Source of the DNA: Pontibacter flavimaris
GTDB taxonomy: Bacteria; Bacteroidota; Bacteroidia; Cytophagales; Hymenobacteraceae
Direction: 5' to 3'
Length of the DNA: 64,000 nt
Assembly (NCBI RefSeq): GCF_001907195.1
Contig: NZ_LVWA01000010.1
Coordinates: 62,001 to 126,000, forward strand
Part shown: positions 23,382 to 32,515 of the stretch, in pieces
Layout: each line of letters starts with the position of its first letter
How positions within the stretch are numbered: the first letter of the stretch is position 1
Notes under the pieces: model-generated
Told to the model about the DNA's origin: nothing
The model's input: the letters and a program-made list of their open reading frames with translations, nothing else
Database searches by the model: none
Program-made: the position numbers and the translations under genes

Positions 23382-23594
23382 TTATACTCTGCTGAACGAG
23401 CGGCGCCTTACAAAGTACATTACCGGGCCAACGACAGGCAGCAGTAGTGTGCCGAGCAGCCAGGCCAAAGTATAAATAGCATTCGGTCTGCTGTTGCGCA
23501 GGATCATAACCCAGGCAATTACGAACAAAATCACGTGCAGCGTTATGAACATTTGCCAGATGATCAGGCCTGTTGGGGCGGAGACTAATTCCAT
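23382..23594 (-). CDS. PLDc_N domain membrane protein
   Basis: A 70-residue protein matching the phospholipase D nuclease N-terminal (PLDc_N) pattern: two membrane spans (WQMFITLHVILFVIAWVMIL and the second ending LLLPVVGPVMYFV) joined by NSRPNAIYTLAWLLG. It ends with a basic tail RRRSFSRV. As a free-standing protein it has no catalytic part; such domains occur at the N-terminus of cardiolipin synthases and as small accessory proteins. It lies 27 bp upstream of the GNAT gene on the same strand and may be cotranscribed. Confidence 0.82.
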   Translation of the reverse strand: MELVSAPTGLIIWQMFITLHVILFVIAWVMILRNSRPNAIYTLAWLLGTLLLPVVGPVMYFVRRRSFSRV

Positions 23595-23690
23595 ATGCGT
23601 TTGTTTTGAGGTTGTGTTTTATACTTTATTTAGATAGTCGCTGTTTTGCGTTGCAAATCCAAAGGAGCAGGGGCGTAGTATTTATTACGA

Positions 23691-24974
23691 TTACTCAACG
23701 GCTTCAAGTACTTTGTTAGATATGGCAATATAGTTACTTCCTACCTTTTCAACTCTTCCCATATTCATCAACCACTGAAGACGGAAGTTAACCTGTGCCA
23801 AAGTACTCCACTCTACTTGGAAAGTATCTTTTATAAATTCTAGAACATCATAATCTGATTTGTCTTCATTGCTGTTTAACAGAAATTCATATGTTTCCTC
23901 AAAAGCAAGTATGTTTTCTGATGTAATTCTAAAGAGGGTTTCGTTATCCTTATTTTTGATATACTCCTTTCCACTCTTAGTGAGATAGCAAACACCATTG
24001 TTGAAGTTTATTAACCCCATATTCTTAGGGACATTCACATATCCATCAGCTGTCTTCACAGAAGTGACATTATCATAATTGTTAATAAACCAATTAACCA
24101 AATCCTTTCTAGAGCTATTTGATGTTTCGACAAAGCTTAGGAAATTTTGCAATGTGTCGACAAAGGAATATGTCCCTCCAGGGAGAGGCCAAAGGGAGCG
24201 ATTCTTAGTGTCACTTGTTTTTGTCTCTGAATCAGTAGAATCATTTTCAAATAATTCAGTGTCTATAGAATAGACCCTTACTAGTTCTTCCTTTACGCCT
24301 ACCTTATAAGCAAATAATAAATCAATAAGCTTTGAGCCATTTACAAGAGCTACTGGCATTTTATTTATAGCTCGTGATTCACTATATGCATCTTTGGTGA
24401 ATTCTGAGGTTGTTATTATCAATCCTCTCTGGTCTACCTCTGCACTTCCTCTTAACTGTGTAATATACTTTCCTGAAATGTTATTCCCCTTCTGATATTT
24501 TTTAACTTGAATTACCGTTTTTACATTAGTAAGGCCGCCAACAGTTAAGTTAGCAGTTATATCTACTCCTTTATCTCCACTGCGCTTAGTTACTTCAACA
24601 TTTTCATAGCCAATCTTTCTTAATAGTTCCGCGGTGAGGTATTCGAACTGGAACGGGTCCATACTCTGGATTTTATCAATCAGCTTTTGCTTCACTAATT
24701 CGTTCTGCGCTTGAATGGCAAGTAGAGGTGAATTAGCTGATTCTTTCTGCTTTTTTAAAGCAAATTTCCCCTTGCCAACCTTCTTAAATTTTGAGTGTTT
24801 ATTTTTGTTTATGTCTGTATAGAGCTGGGCTGCCATGGTTGCTTCAGGTGTAGCACCAGAAGTTTCAATGATTCCTCTCTCTAGTGCGATTTCAACAATC
24901 TGTTGAGAAGACAATGGTTCGTCAGCTTCATTAAGAATTTGAATAGCTGCTTCTTTGAAGGATACCTTTTTCAT
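23691..24974 (-). CDS. HARE-HTH plus Mrr-type restriction endonuclease
   Basis: A 427-residue predicted DNA-cleaving defence protein. Residues 1-78 are a HARE-HTH winged helix (SFKEAAIQILNEADEPLSSQ...HSKFKKVGKGKFALKK), a module thought to read modified DNA. Residues ~105-230 are an Mrr-type PD-(D/E)XK domain: FEYLTAELLRKIGYENVEVT, Asp138 in GDKGVDIT and Gln156-x-Lys158 in VIQVKKY. The last 160 residues, from LWPLPGGTYSFVDTLQNF, form an additional winged-helix-like region of unknown role. No methyltransferase is adjacent, which fits a type IV enzyme. The gene and its flanks are strikingly AT-rich and use ATA, TTA and AGA codons unlike neighbours, pointing to horizontal acquisition. Confidence 0.85.
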   Translation of the reverse strand: MKKVSFKEAAIQILNEADEPLSSQQIVEIALERGIIETSGATPEATMAAQLYTDINKNKHSKFKKVGKGKFALKKQKESANSPLLAIQAQNELVKQKLIDKIQSMDPFQFEYLTAELLRKIGYENVEVTKRSGDKGVDITANLTVGGLTNVKTVIQVKKYQKGNNISGKYITQLRGSAEVDQRGLIITTSEFTKDAYSESRAINKMPVALVNGSKLIDLLFAYKVGVKEELVRVYSIDTELFENDSTDSETKTSDTKNRSLWPLPGGTYSFVDTLQNFLSFVETSNSSRKDLVNWFINNYDNVTSVKTADGYVNVPKNMGLINFNNGVCYLTKSGKEYIKNKDNETLFRITSENILAFEETYEFLLNSNEDKSDYDVLEFIKDTFQVEWSTLAQVNFRLQWLMNMGRVEKVGSNYIAISNKVLEAVE

Positions 24975-25148
24975 TTTAAATTGGCGTAAGTCTTGATAAG
25001 ACCTTTAAGATGAACACTCTTAGATAATACTAAGTGAATATATTAAATTATTTTTAATAGTGCGTCTTCTACTTCCCCCGCTCTTCCAGACTTCCAAGCC
25101 CAAGCCCAATCTGCCGCAGATATCCAAATCCGCGTAACCCCGCGCAAA

Positions 25149-25205
25149 TAAAAAATGGGGACCCGGAAGTCCCCATCAGTTTACCTCCGGACTGAGAAGT
25201 CCGGA
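25149..25205 (-). terminator. Two successive hairpins behind asd
   Basis: ATGGGGAC/GTCCCCAT (25155-25162, 25169-25176) with A residues before it gives a minus-strand terminator. TCCGGACT/AGTCCGGA (25186-25205) is a second perfect stem nearer the gene. A relative of the 9440 repeat occupies 25225-25262. Confidence 0.7.
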
Positions 25206-25224
25206 TGAGCAATTCATACTTATA

Positions 25225-25262
25225 CTTTGTCGTGCTACCTGATACGTGCTACGTGTGTCGCA
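25225..25262. repeat. Dispersed ACGTATCA/CACGACAAA repeat, copy 2
   Basis: Reverse-complement relative of the tract behind recO at 9440-9478. It lies immediately behind the asd stop. Confidence 0.4.
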
Positions 25263-25267
25263 AAGAG

Positions 25268-26257
<990 letters not shown>

Positions 26258-26604
26258 TGTTTAGGGTATATAATTAAATGGTTAATCTCTTAATTGTTGG
26301 CCAGTTAAGTTGTTGATTGTTTAGTGCACGGATTCACTCCATCGCTCATTCAAAACTCCTAAACTCCCCAACTCTTTAACTTCTCTAACCGGCTCCCGTA
26401 ATAGTTCTGAAATTACAAAAGCGGCTGCGTTATCTTCTGACTCACAGTGTTTTCAAAACCTGCGAGCACTTTTATACTTTGGATGTGTCCTTTCGCTTAC
26501 GCGAGCAGGCCGGGCTTTCGCCTCTACTCCTCGCTAACGCTGCGGGGTGCCGGCTCTATCCCTCACGCAATCGCAATTTCGGAAGTTTTCAGCACAATTC
26601 AGGC
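26258..26604. other. 347-bp spacer with two repeat tracts
   Basis: Divergent spacer between asd and the lamin-tail gene. It carries an AACTC/GAGTT low-complexity tract (26345-26388) related to those at 5670 and 15104. A palindrome-rich tract from about 26490 to 26570 has CCTCGC-TAAC-GC pairing to GCGGGG and the string CGGCTCTATCCCTCACGC. An open frame runs through the second tract into the lamin-tail gene, but it lacks protein-like composition and is excluded. Confidence 0.45.
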
Positions 26605-29331
26605 ATGAAACAAACTTTACCACAATCGTTTGCGCAGAAAATTAACACTTTTACCGCAGCTTTAGCAGCCAAATACTTCCGCTGTGGGGCATCTTCCGGC
26701 AGGAAATTGTTTCGCCATACTTATCTGCAACGTACAGGGCGGGCACTTCCACAAGGGTTGATGGGCATTGTTATACTGCTGCTTCCGCAACTTGCCGCTG
26801 CCCAATTGGAGGAAACCTTCTCCGACGGCAACTTCACCCACAACCCCACCTGGAGCGGCGATGCGGACAGCTTCCTCATCAATCCGCAAAGCCAACTCCA
26901 GAGCAACGGGCCAGCGGTAACCGGAACTATCCTGCAGCTCACTACGCCCTCCCGAGCGGCTGTGGGCACTACCTGGGAGTTCTGGACCAACCTCAAACTG
27001 GCTACCTCCGCCTCCAACTACACCGATGTCTACCTGATCTCCGACAAGGAAAACCTGAAAGCCCCCGACGTAAACGGCTACTTCGTGCGCATCGGCAATA
27101 CCCAAGACGAAGTGAGCCTCTACCGCAAAGACGCCGGCAAAACCGCCGTGAAGATCATCGACGGGCAGGACAAAACCGTGGCCACTAGCAACAACGTGGT
27201 GCGCGTTCGGGTTATGCGAAGTATAACCTATGAATGGGAGCTAAGTATAGATGCAAGCGGCGCCAGCCAGAGCTATGTGAGCCAGGGGAGGGTAACTGAT
27301 GGCACGCACAAACGCTCCTCATACTTTGGAGTAGTGGTAAAGTATACTTCGGCCAACAGCAAGAAGTTCTATTTCGATGACTTTACCATAACCGACGCGC
27401 AACCGCCGGTGCTGGAGGAGCTGCAGACTGCATCAAACCAGGAACTCATCCTTCGCTTTAACGAGCCGCTGCAGCCGGAGCAGGCGCAAAACAGCAGCAA
27501 CTATACGTTGAACGGAAGTATAAACCCTATCCTGGCGGAACTCAGCGGGGATGCTACGGTGCGGCTGGTGTTCGGGCAAAGTTTTGGTGTTGGAGCCAAC
27601 ACACTAGGTATAAATAACCTGCAGGATCTGTATGGTAATGGCCTCGACACGCCTATACTTTCCAGCTTCAGCTTCATACCTCCGGCGGTGCTGCCCGGCT
27701 ACAACGAACTGCTCATAACCGAGATCATGGCGGATGAAAGTCCCACGGTTGGTTTGCCGGCGCAGGAGTACATCGAGCTGTATAACCCCACGGATAAGGT
27801 GCTGCAGCTGCAGGGCATCCGCTACGCCGACGCCACCTCCACAGCCATACTTCCGGATGCGCAGCTGCTGCCGCAGGAGTATGCGGTCATAGTGCCCAAC
27901 ACGCAGGCGGCTGCTTTTACACCATATGGCAAGGTGATTGGCATCAGCAACTTTCCAAGCCTGAACAACAGCGGCGAACTGCTGCAGCTGCGCCAGCCAA
28001 ACGGCAAACTGATCTATGCGGTGCAGTATGCCGATGCCTGGTACAAAGACAACAGCAAGCGCGAAGGCGGCTGGAGTCTGGAGATGATCGACATAACCAA
28101 CCCCTGCGCCGGCATCGAGAACTGGACAGCCTCCGGGAACCCACAGGGAGGCACACCGGCACAACCTAACTCCATGGCCGCCTCCATCCCCGACAACACA
28201 CCGCCCATACTTTCTAGTGTCATCGCCGTAGCGGCAGACAAAGTTATACTTCGCTTCAACGAGCGGCTGGACAGCGCACAGGCGGCAAGTATAGCCCACT
28301 ACAGTATCAGCCCAGGTGTAAGTATAAATCAGGTGCAGGTGCAGGGGCCGCTGTTTACCGAGGTTATACTTCTGCTTTCGGCACCGCTGCAGGAGCGGCA
28401 GGAGTACATGTTAACGGCACAAAGTATAACCGATTGCTCTGGCAACCGCAGCAGTCAGCCTCTAATCGCTACTTTTGCCCTGCCTTCCGCCCCCGCGCCC
28501 GGCGATGTGGTCATCAACGAAGTGCTGTTTAACCCGCGGCCCAACGGCGTGGATTTCGTGGAACTGGTAAACCGCAGCGACAAGTATATCGACCTGCAGG
28601 GCTGGCAACTGGCCAACATCAGCAACGACTCAATCAGCAGCCCCAAAAGTATAACCGCGGCCCATTATGTGCTGGCGCCCGGGCAATACGTGGTGCTCAC
28701 CTCCAATCCCGAAAACATCAGGCAAAACTATCCTTTGGCGCGGCAGGAGACTTTCCTGCGCATGAGTACCCTGCCCAGCTACCCCGATGATGCCGGCGCT
28801 GTGGTGGTAGTGCAGCCGGATGGCGTGGAGGCAGAAAGGTTTAGCTATGATGAGAAGATGCACTTCGAGCTACTGGATGATGTGAACGGCGTATCGCTGG
28901 AGCGGGTGCGGCTGGAGGGGGCAAGTATAGCCGGCAACTTCCACTCGGCGGCGACCACGGTTTTTGCCACGCCGGGCTATAAGAATTCGCAGGCGCAGGA
29001 GGGGGTGGTGGCGCAGCGGGTGTTCGAGGTCGCGCCCAGGATTTTCTCTCCGGATGGCGATGGCTACGAAGATTTCACCACCATCAACTACCGCACCGAC
29101 AAAACCGGCCTGGTGGCAAGTATAACGGTGTACGACGTGCAGGGGCGGGAGATACGCAGGCTGGCGCGCAACGAGCTGCTGGAGGCGAATGGCTTTTTCC
29201 GCTGGGACGGCCTGCGCGAGGATGGGGCCAAGGCCAGCATCGGCTATTACCTGTTCCACATCGAGTTGTTCGGGCTGAACGGCGAGAAAAGCGAGTTTAA
29301 GGAGAAGGTAGTGGTGGGAGGGAGGTTGTGA
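26605..29331 (+). CDS. Lamin-tail-domain secreted protein, probable T9SS cargo
   Basis: A surface or secreted multidomain protein of about 908 residues. The N-terminal secretory segment ends MGIVILLLPQLAAAQ. ATG 26605 is used here, but ATG 26761 at that Met is equally plausible. Next comes a beta-sandwich (LEETFSDGNFTHNPTWSGD...) and two Ig/SbsA-like segments (LILRFNEPLQPEQAQNSSNY and VILRFNERLDSAQAASIAHY). Two lamin-tail domains follow (LLITEIMADESPT...YIELYN and VVINEVLFNPRPNGVDFVELVN). The C-terminal FSPDGDGYEDFT...SIGYYLFHIEL resembles T9SS type B/FlgD-like ends. The gene has about 13 exact AAGTATA/TATACTT 7-mers, many encoding Ser-Ile or Ile-Leu. Confidence 0.85.
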   Translation: MKQTLPQSFAQKINTFTAALAAKYFRCGASSGRKLFRHTYLQRTGRALPQGLMGIVILLLPQLAAAQLEETFSDGNFTHNPTWSGDADSFLINPQSQLQSNGPAVTGTILQLTTPSRAAVGTTWEFWTNLKLATSASNYTDVYLISDKENLKAPDVNGYFVRIGNTQDEVSLYRKDAGKTAVKIIDGQDKTVATSNNVVRVRVMRSITYEWELSIDASGASQSYVSQGRVTDGTHKRSSYFGVVVKYTSANSKKFYFDDFTITDAQPPVLEELQTASNQELILRFNEPLQPEQAQNSSNYTLNGSINPILAELSGDATVRLVFGQSFGVGANTLGINNLQDLYGNGLDTPILSSFSFIPPAVLPGYNELLITEIMADESPTVGLPAQEYIELYNPTDKVLQLQGIRYADATSTAILPDAQLLPQEYAVIVPNTQAAAFTPYGKVIGISNFPSLNNSGELLQLRQPNGKLIYAVQYADAWYKDNSKREGGWSLEMIDITNPCAGIENWTASGNPQGGTPAQPNSMAASIPDNTPPILSSVIAVAADKVILRFNERLDSAQAASIAHYSISPGVSINQVQVQGPLFTEVILLLSAPLQERQEYMLTAQSITDCSGNRSSQPLIATFALPSAPAPGDVVINEVLFNPRPNGVDFVELVNRSDKYIDLQGWQLANISNDSISSPKSITAAHYVLAPGQYVVLTSNPENIRQNYPLARQETFLRMSTLPSYPDDAGAVVVVQPDGVEAERFSYDEKMHFELLDDVNGVSLERVRLEGASIAGNFHSAATTVFATPGYKNSQAQEGVVAQRVFEVAPRIFSPDGDGYEDFTTINYRTDKTGLVASITVYDVQGREIRRLARNELLEANGFFRWDGLREDGAKASIGYYLFHIELFGLNGEKSEFKEKVVVGGRL

Positions 29332-29371
29332 GGAGTATGGGGGTTTGCTGCAGGGTTGTAGCCCGTGTTTT

Positions 29372-29514
29372 TATACTTACTGCTATACTTGTCCTTCTTT
29401 CCTGGCGCAAGCTGAAAGTCCCGGAGCGTTTCGGGGCGTCCGCTTGTGCCTTTTTATACTTTGGCCATACTTTCCAGTTTATACTTGCTGCTATACTTTA
29501 TACTTGTTATACTT
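29372..29514 (+). repeat. TATACTT cluster
   Basis: Seven exact TATACTT copies plus one CATACTT within 143 bp, all in the same orientation, starting at 29372, 29384, 29455, 29480, 29492, 29499 and 29508. It is the densest run in the window. Confidence 0.85.
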
Positions 29515-29580
29515 GCATAGCCGCTGCTTCCTGTTATTTGACACAAGCTATCCTTTCTAGCTGCCGTTCATCCTCAAGCT

Positions 29581-29975
29581 CCTATATACCTACCGTTGTA
29601 CCTCCGGCTTTGGTGCTCTCAAGCCCGAGAGGGCTCGTCCTTTGGTATCGCGCTGTGTACATTTCCTTTGCTTGACCTGCGGTCTCCGCAATTTCGCTGA
29701 AGCGAAACCGTAAATCTACAAGGCGCTCAACCCAAGGACTGGGTAGCAGTTCGATAGCTGCTGCTTTTCTACGGAGCAAGTATAGACTATCCCTTGGAGG
29801 GGACTATAGGGGTGTTTATACTTTAGCTATGCAACTCATACCTCAACAGAAGTAATTACAGAACTCCCCTCCTTGGCTAAGGAGGGGCAGGGGTGGTTGG
29901 AACCGGTACTGCAAAACTCCCTCCCCTGTTTTGGGGGTAGGGGCCCTCGATAAAAGGGGAGGGCCGGGGTGGGGT
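29581..29975 (-). repeat. Compound intergenic repeat module, copy 2 (395 bp)
   Basis: Reverse-complement counterpart of 13219-13610. On the minus strand from 29975: the C-rich 60-mer (29975-29916), a CTCC/GGAGG hairpin region, GTTGCATAGCTAAAGTATAAA, a TATACTT, then the hairpin-rich tail (29759-29581). In that tail the stems are TTTCGCT-GA-AGCGAAA (29692-29707), TGCGG-TCT-CCGCA (29678-29690) and AGCCC-GAGA-GGGCT (29622-29635). Confidence 0.75.
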
Positions 29976-30153
29976 GATACAGGGGTAGTTGGATCCGGTA
30001 CTACAGAAACTTCTTCTCCGGCTTTCAAGAGAGGGGGCTATACTTTGCTTCTTTTATAAAATTTCTCCTAAAAGCAAGAACATCAATTAATTATACTTTC
30101 TTTAGCAAGAGCAGCTAAATTATTTAGAAAACCAGCTAAAAATGTTAGCAACT

Positions 30154-30179
30154 TTGTGGATAAGCTGTATTATCCACAA
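30154..30179. promoter_or_regulatory. Two perfect inverted DnaA-box sequences
   Basis: TTGTGGATAA and TTATCCACAA form a perfect inverted pair with a six-base centre (GCTGTA). TTATCCACA is the consensus DnaA box. An AT-rich stretch lies directly to the left. The pair could be an origin part, a DnaA titration/regulation site, or the downstream hairpin of the lipase gene (stop at 30232). Confidence 0.5.
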
Positions 30180-30231
30180 TCTGGAACACTCTTGAAGTAT
30201 AAACTGGTACAAAATCGCACCGGCGTATACT

Positions 30232-31440
30232 TTAAAAACTCTTTATCCAAGGCACCAGCGACTCTAGCATCGGCTCGAAAGCGGAGCCGTGCCCTTCGCC
30301 TTCTATCGGGATGAACTCCAACTGCCTGGCGCCACCAGCCACAAAGCGATCGTAAGTCTTTTGGGAGTTGCTGAAGGGCACCACCTCGTCGGCAGTGCCG
30401 TGGTAGAGGCGCGTCGGGCTTTGCGGCACCCAATCGTAGAAGCTGTTGGCTTGCAGCGCCTGCTTCAGGGCCAGTTCTTTTTCGTCGTCCTGCAGGGCTG
30501 CAAAGAAAGTCGGGTTAAAGAGCGCCTTCGGGTCCCTTGTCAACTCCCGGTTAATGGCGCTGCCGCTCTTGCTGCCGTCGAACAGGCTGGGCATCTTAGA
30601 GGCGTACGGCTCCCGGAAAAAGTCTGATAGCGGGCGGTTCCATTGGTTGGTGTTGTTGTAGGCCTGCAGCACGTAGGCCAGGTATGCCGGGTAAGCGTAA
30701 GCTTCCCCTGACTTTACAAGGCCCAGCATCTCCACCATATCATACCCGCCAGCGCCGGCCGCCGAGGCGGTTACCTTCAAACCGTGCGCCGGGTTCGTCT
30801 CGATCTCCTTCTGCGCCGACAGCGTTACGTAGCCTCCCTCCGAGTAGCCCACCAGGAAAAGCTTGTCGCTTACGGGCACCTCCTCCTCCGCATAAAGCGT
30901 TTTGGCCGCCTTGATCATGTCCACCACCGCCAGGGCAGCGTGCTTCTGGTCGTAGTAAAGGTGCAGGATGTCCTTCGATTCGCCGAAGCCGATGTAGTCC
31001 GGGATCAGCAGGGCGTACCCGGCAGCGGCAAAAAGCTCAAAGCCGGAAAGGCCCTCGAAGTTAGACGGAGCGTCGCGGTGGGCGAAGTTGGTGCCGTGCT
31101 GCACACTGACAACAGGGACCGGCGCAGCAGTGTGCTGTGGCAGGCAAACCAGCCCCGAGGCCTTTATCTCGCGGCCCAGATAGGTGGTGTTATACACCAG
31201 CTTGTAAACCGAGATGCCATACTTTACCTCACCGCCATACGTGCCATACCCTTGCGAGGCAACAAGCTGCTGCAGCAGCTCCCTAGGCACACTCAGCAGC
31301 AGCTCCGACGACACGTACAGGTCTTCCCCGGCAGGCGCCTCCACCACAATGGGGGCAGCGGCAGCGGCTTCTTTCTCGCAGGAAGTATGGCTCAGCAGGG
31401 TGCTAAGCAGCAAGGTATAGATAAAGAATCTCTTGATCAC
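30232..31440 (-). CDS. Alpha/beta hydrolase lipoprotein (secretory lipase-like)
   Basis: A 402-residue exported hydrolase. LLLSTLLSHTSCEKE gives a lipobox Cys at about 21, so it should be surface or periplasm anchored. The fold includes VVSVQHGTNFAHRDAPSNF (oxyanion region) and the nucleophile elbow VGYSEGGYVTLSAQ (Ser near residue 198). The acid is in LYHGTADEVVPF and the His in GEGHGSAFEPM. The order and the GYSEGG motif fit secretory lipase/DUF3089-like enzymes that attack esters. Start is ATG 31440; its 3' neighbour is the DnaA-box inverted repeat. The substrate is unknown. Confidence 0.87.
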   Translation of the reverse strand: MIKRFFIYTLLLSTLLSHTSCEKEAAAAAPIVVEAPAGEDLYVSSELLLSVPRELLQQLVASQGYGTYGGEVKYGISVYKLVYNTTYLGREIKASGLVCLPQHTAAPVPVVSVQHGTNFAHRDAPSNFEGLSGFELFAAAGYALLIPDYIGFGESKDILHLYYDQKHAALAVVDMIKAAKTLYAEEEVPVSDKLFLVGYSEGGYVTLSAQKEIETNPAHGLKVTASAAGAGGYDMVEMLGLVKSGEAYAYPAYLAYVLQAYNNTNQWNRPLSDFFREPYASKMPSLFDGSKSGSAINRELTRDPKALFNPTFFAALQDDEKELALKQALQANSFYDWVPQSPTRLYHGTADEVVPFSNSQKTYDRFVAGGARQLEFIPIEGEGHGSAFEPMLESLVPWIKSF

Positions 31441-31548
31441 GGGTGATGTCTTTTTGATGTGCAGGAAAGCAACATTGCCCAGGCTGTAGAAGTGCCATCA
31501 GGGCCAGTAAAAATCAACCGGAAATTTTTGGCCAGGCAGATTCAGGTG

Positions 31549-32418
31549 ATGCGTCTGCGCCGTAACTTGCGCCGCTTTTTATACTTTATACTTCTGGTGG
31601 AAGAGATCATTTACCTGTGCCTGTTCGCCTTTATGGCAGGCTTTATAGATGCGGTAGTAGGGGGCGGCGGACTGATACAAGTGCCGGCCCTGCTCGTGTT
31701 TTTGCCGGGCGTGCCGCTGGCCACGGTGTTTGGCACCGGCAAGTTTGCGGGCATAGCGGGCACCACGGCGGCCATGGTAAAGTATGTGCGCAGCGTCAGG
31801 ATCAATTACCTGGCTATACTTCCGGCGGCCGCGGCGGCTTTTGTGTGCTCGTTCCTGGGCGCGCGTGCCCTGAGCCTGCTTGATGCCAGTTTGCTGAAGC
31901 CGCTCATACTGGTGCTGCTGGTGCTGGTGGCGGTTTATACTTTTGTGAGGAAGGATTTCGGGGCACTGCACGCACCCAAGCTCACGGAGGCAAAAGAACG
32001 GCTGTACGGCCTGCTGATCGGGGCAGCGATTGGTTTCTACGATGGCTTCTTCGGCCCCGGTACCGGCAGCTTCCTCATCTTTATCTTCATCGGGCTGTTC
32101 GGCTTTAACTTTCTGGCGGCCTCGGCGGCGGCTAAGGTGGTGAACGTGGCCACCAATCTCTCGGCCTTGCTATACTTTGCCTGGAACGGGTACGTGCTCT
32201 ACGAGGTGGCCGTGCCGATGGCGGTGTGCAGCATACTGGGCTCGCAACTGGGCACCCGCACCGCCCTGAAGCGCGGCGTCGGTTTCGTGCGCGTGCTGTT
32301 CCTGGTGGTGGTCAGCGGTATCATCCTCAAATTCGCCTACGATACCTATGGCACCGGCGGCAGCGATTTCGCCAGAATAGCCACCTCGGTGCAGGAGTGG
32401 CTGGGCCGGAAAGGCTAA
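31549..32418 (+). CDS. TSUP (TauE/SafE) family transporter
   Basis: Membrane permease of the TSUP family, which moves sulphite, sulphonates or other anions. From ATG 31549 it is 289 residues with about eight spans. The duplicated family signature appears as FAFMAGFIDAVVGGGGLIQVPALL near the N-terminus and GAAIGFYDGFFGPGTGSFLIFIFI in the middle. The start is uncertain: GTG 31597 gives a 273-residue protein closer to family norms, and GTG 31459 a longer one that would almost touch the divergent lipase start. The substrate is unknown. A ComA homologue at 61 kb makes sulphonate chemistry possible, but the genes are far apart. Confidence 0.88.
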   Translation: MRLRRNLRRFLYFILLVEEIIYLCLFAFMAGFIDAVVGGGGLIQVPALLVFLPGVPLATVFGTGKFAGIAGTTAAMVKYVRSVRINYLAILPAAAAAFVCSFLGARALSLLDASLLKPLILVLLVLVAVYTFVRKDFGALHAPKLTEAKERLYGLLIGAAIGFYDGFFGPGTGSFLIFIFIGLFGFNFLAASAAAKVVNVATNLSALLYFAWNGYVLYEVAVPMAVCSILGSQLGTRTALKRGVGFVRVLFLVVVSGIILKFAYDTYGTGGSDFARIATSVQEWLGRKG

Positions 32419-32454
32419 GGGCAGTGCCAGGTATCAACTAAGCGCAAATAAGCG

Positions 32455-32462
32455 TACCTTTG
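32455..32462 (+). promoter_or_regulatory. -7 box upstream of the DEAD-box helicase
   Basis: TACCTTTG matches TAnnTTTG 53 bp before the ATG at 32516. No clear -33 element. Confidence 0.45.
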
Positions 32463-32515
32463 CACACTGGCTCTACCGTACGTATAGGCAGGACCCAGGT
32501 ATAACACCCATCAGC

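Larger units (their letters stand above)
29332..30231. other. 900-bp repeat-rich spacer
   Basis: No credible gene; a plus-strand frame at 29328-29675 is built from TATACTT repeats and module sequence. In order it holds a TATACTT cluster (29372-29514), copy 2 of the compound module (29581-29975), an AT-rich stretch (about 30045-30150) and a pair of perfect inverted DnaA-box sequences (30154-30179). Confidence 0.65.

Noticed and set aside
29328..29675. 115-codon plus-strand frame after the lamin-tail gene
   Set aside because: Its sequence is made of TATACTT repeats and copy 2 of the intergenic module, so the frame is a by-product of repeats.
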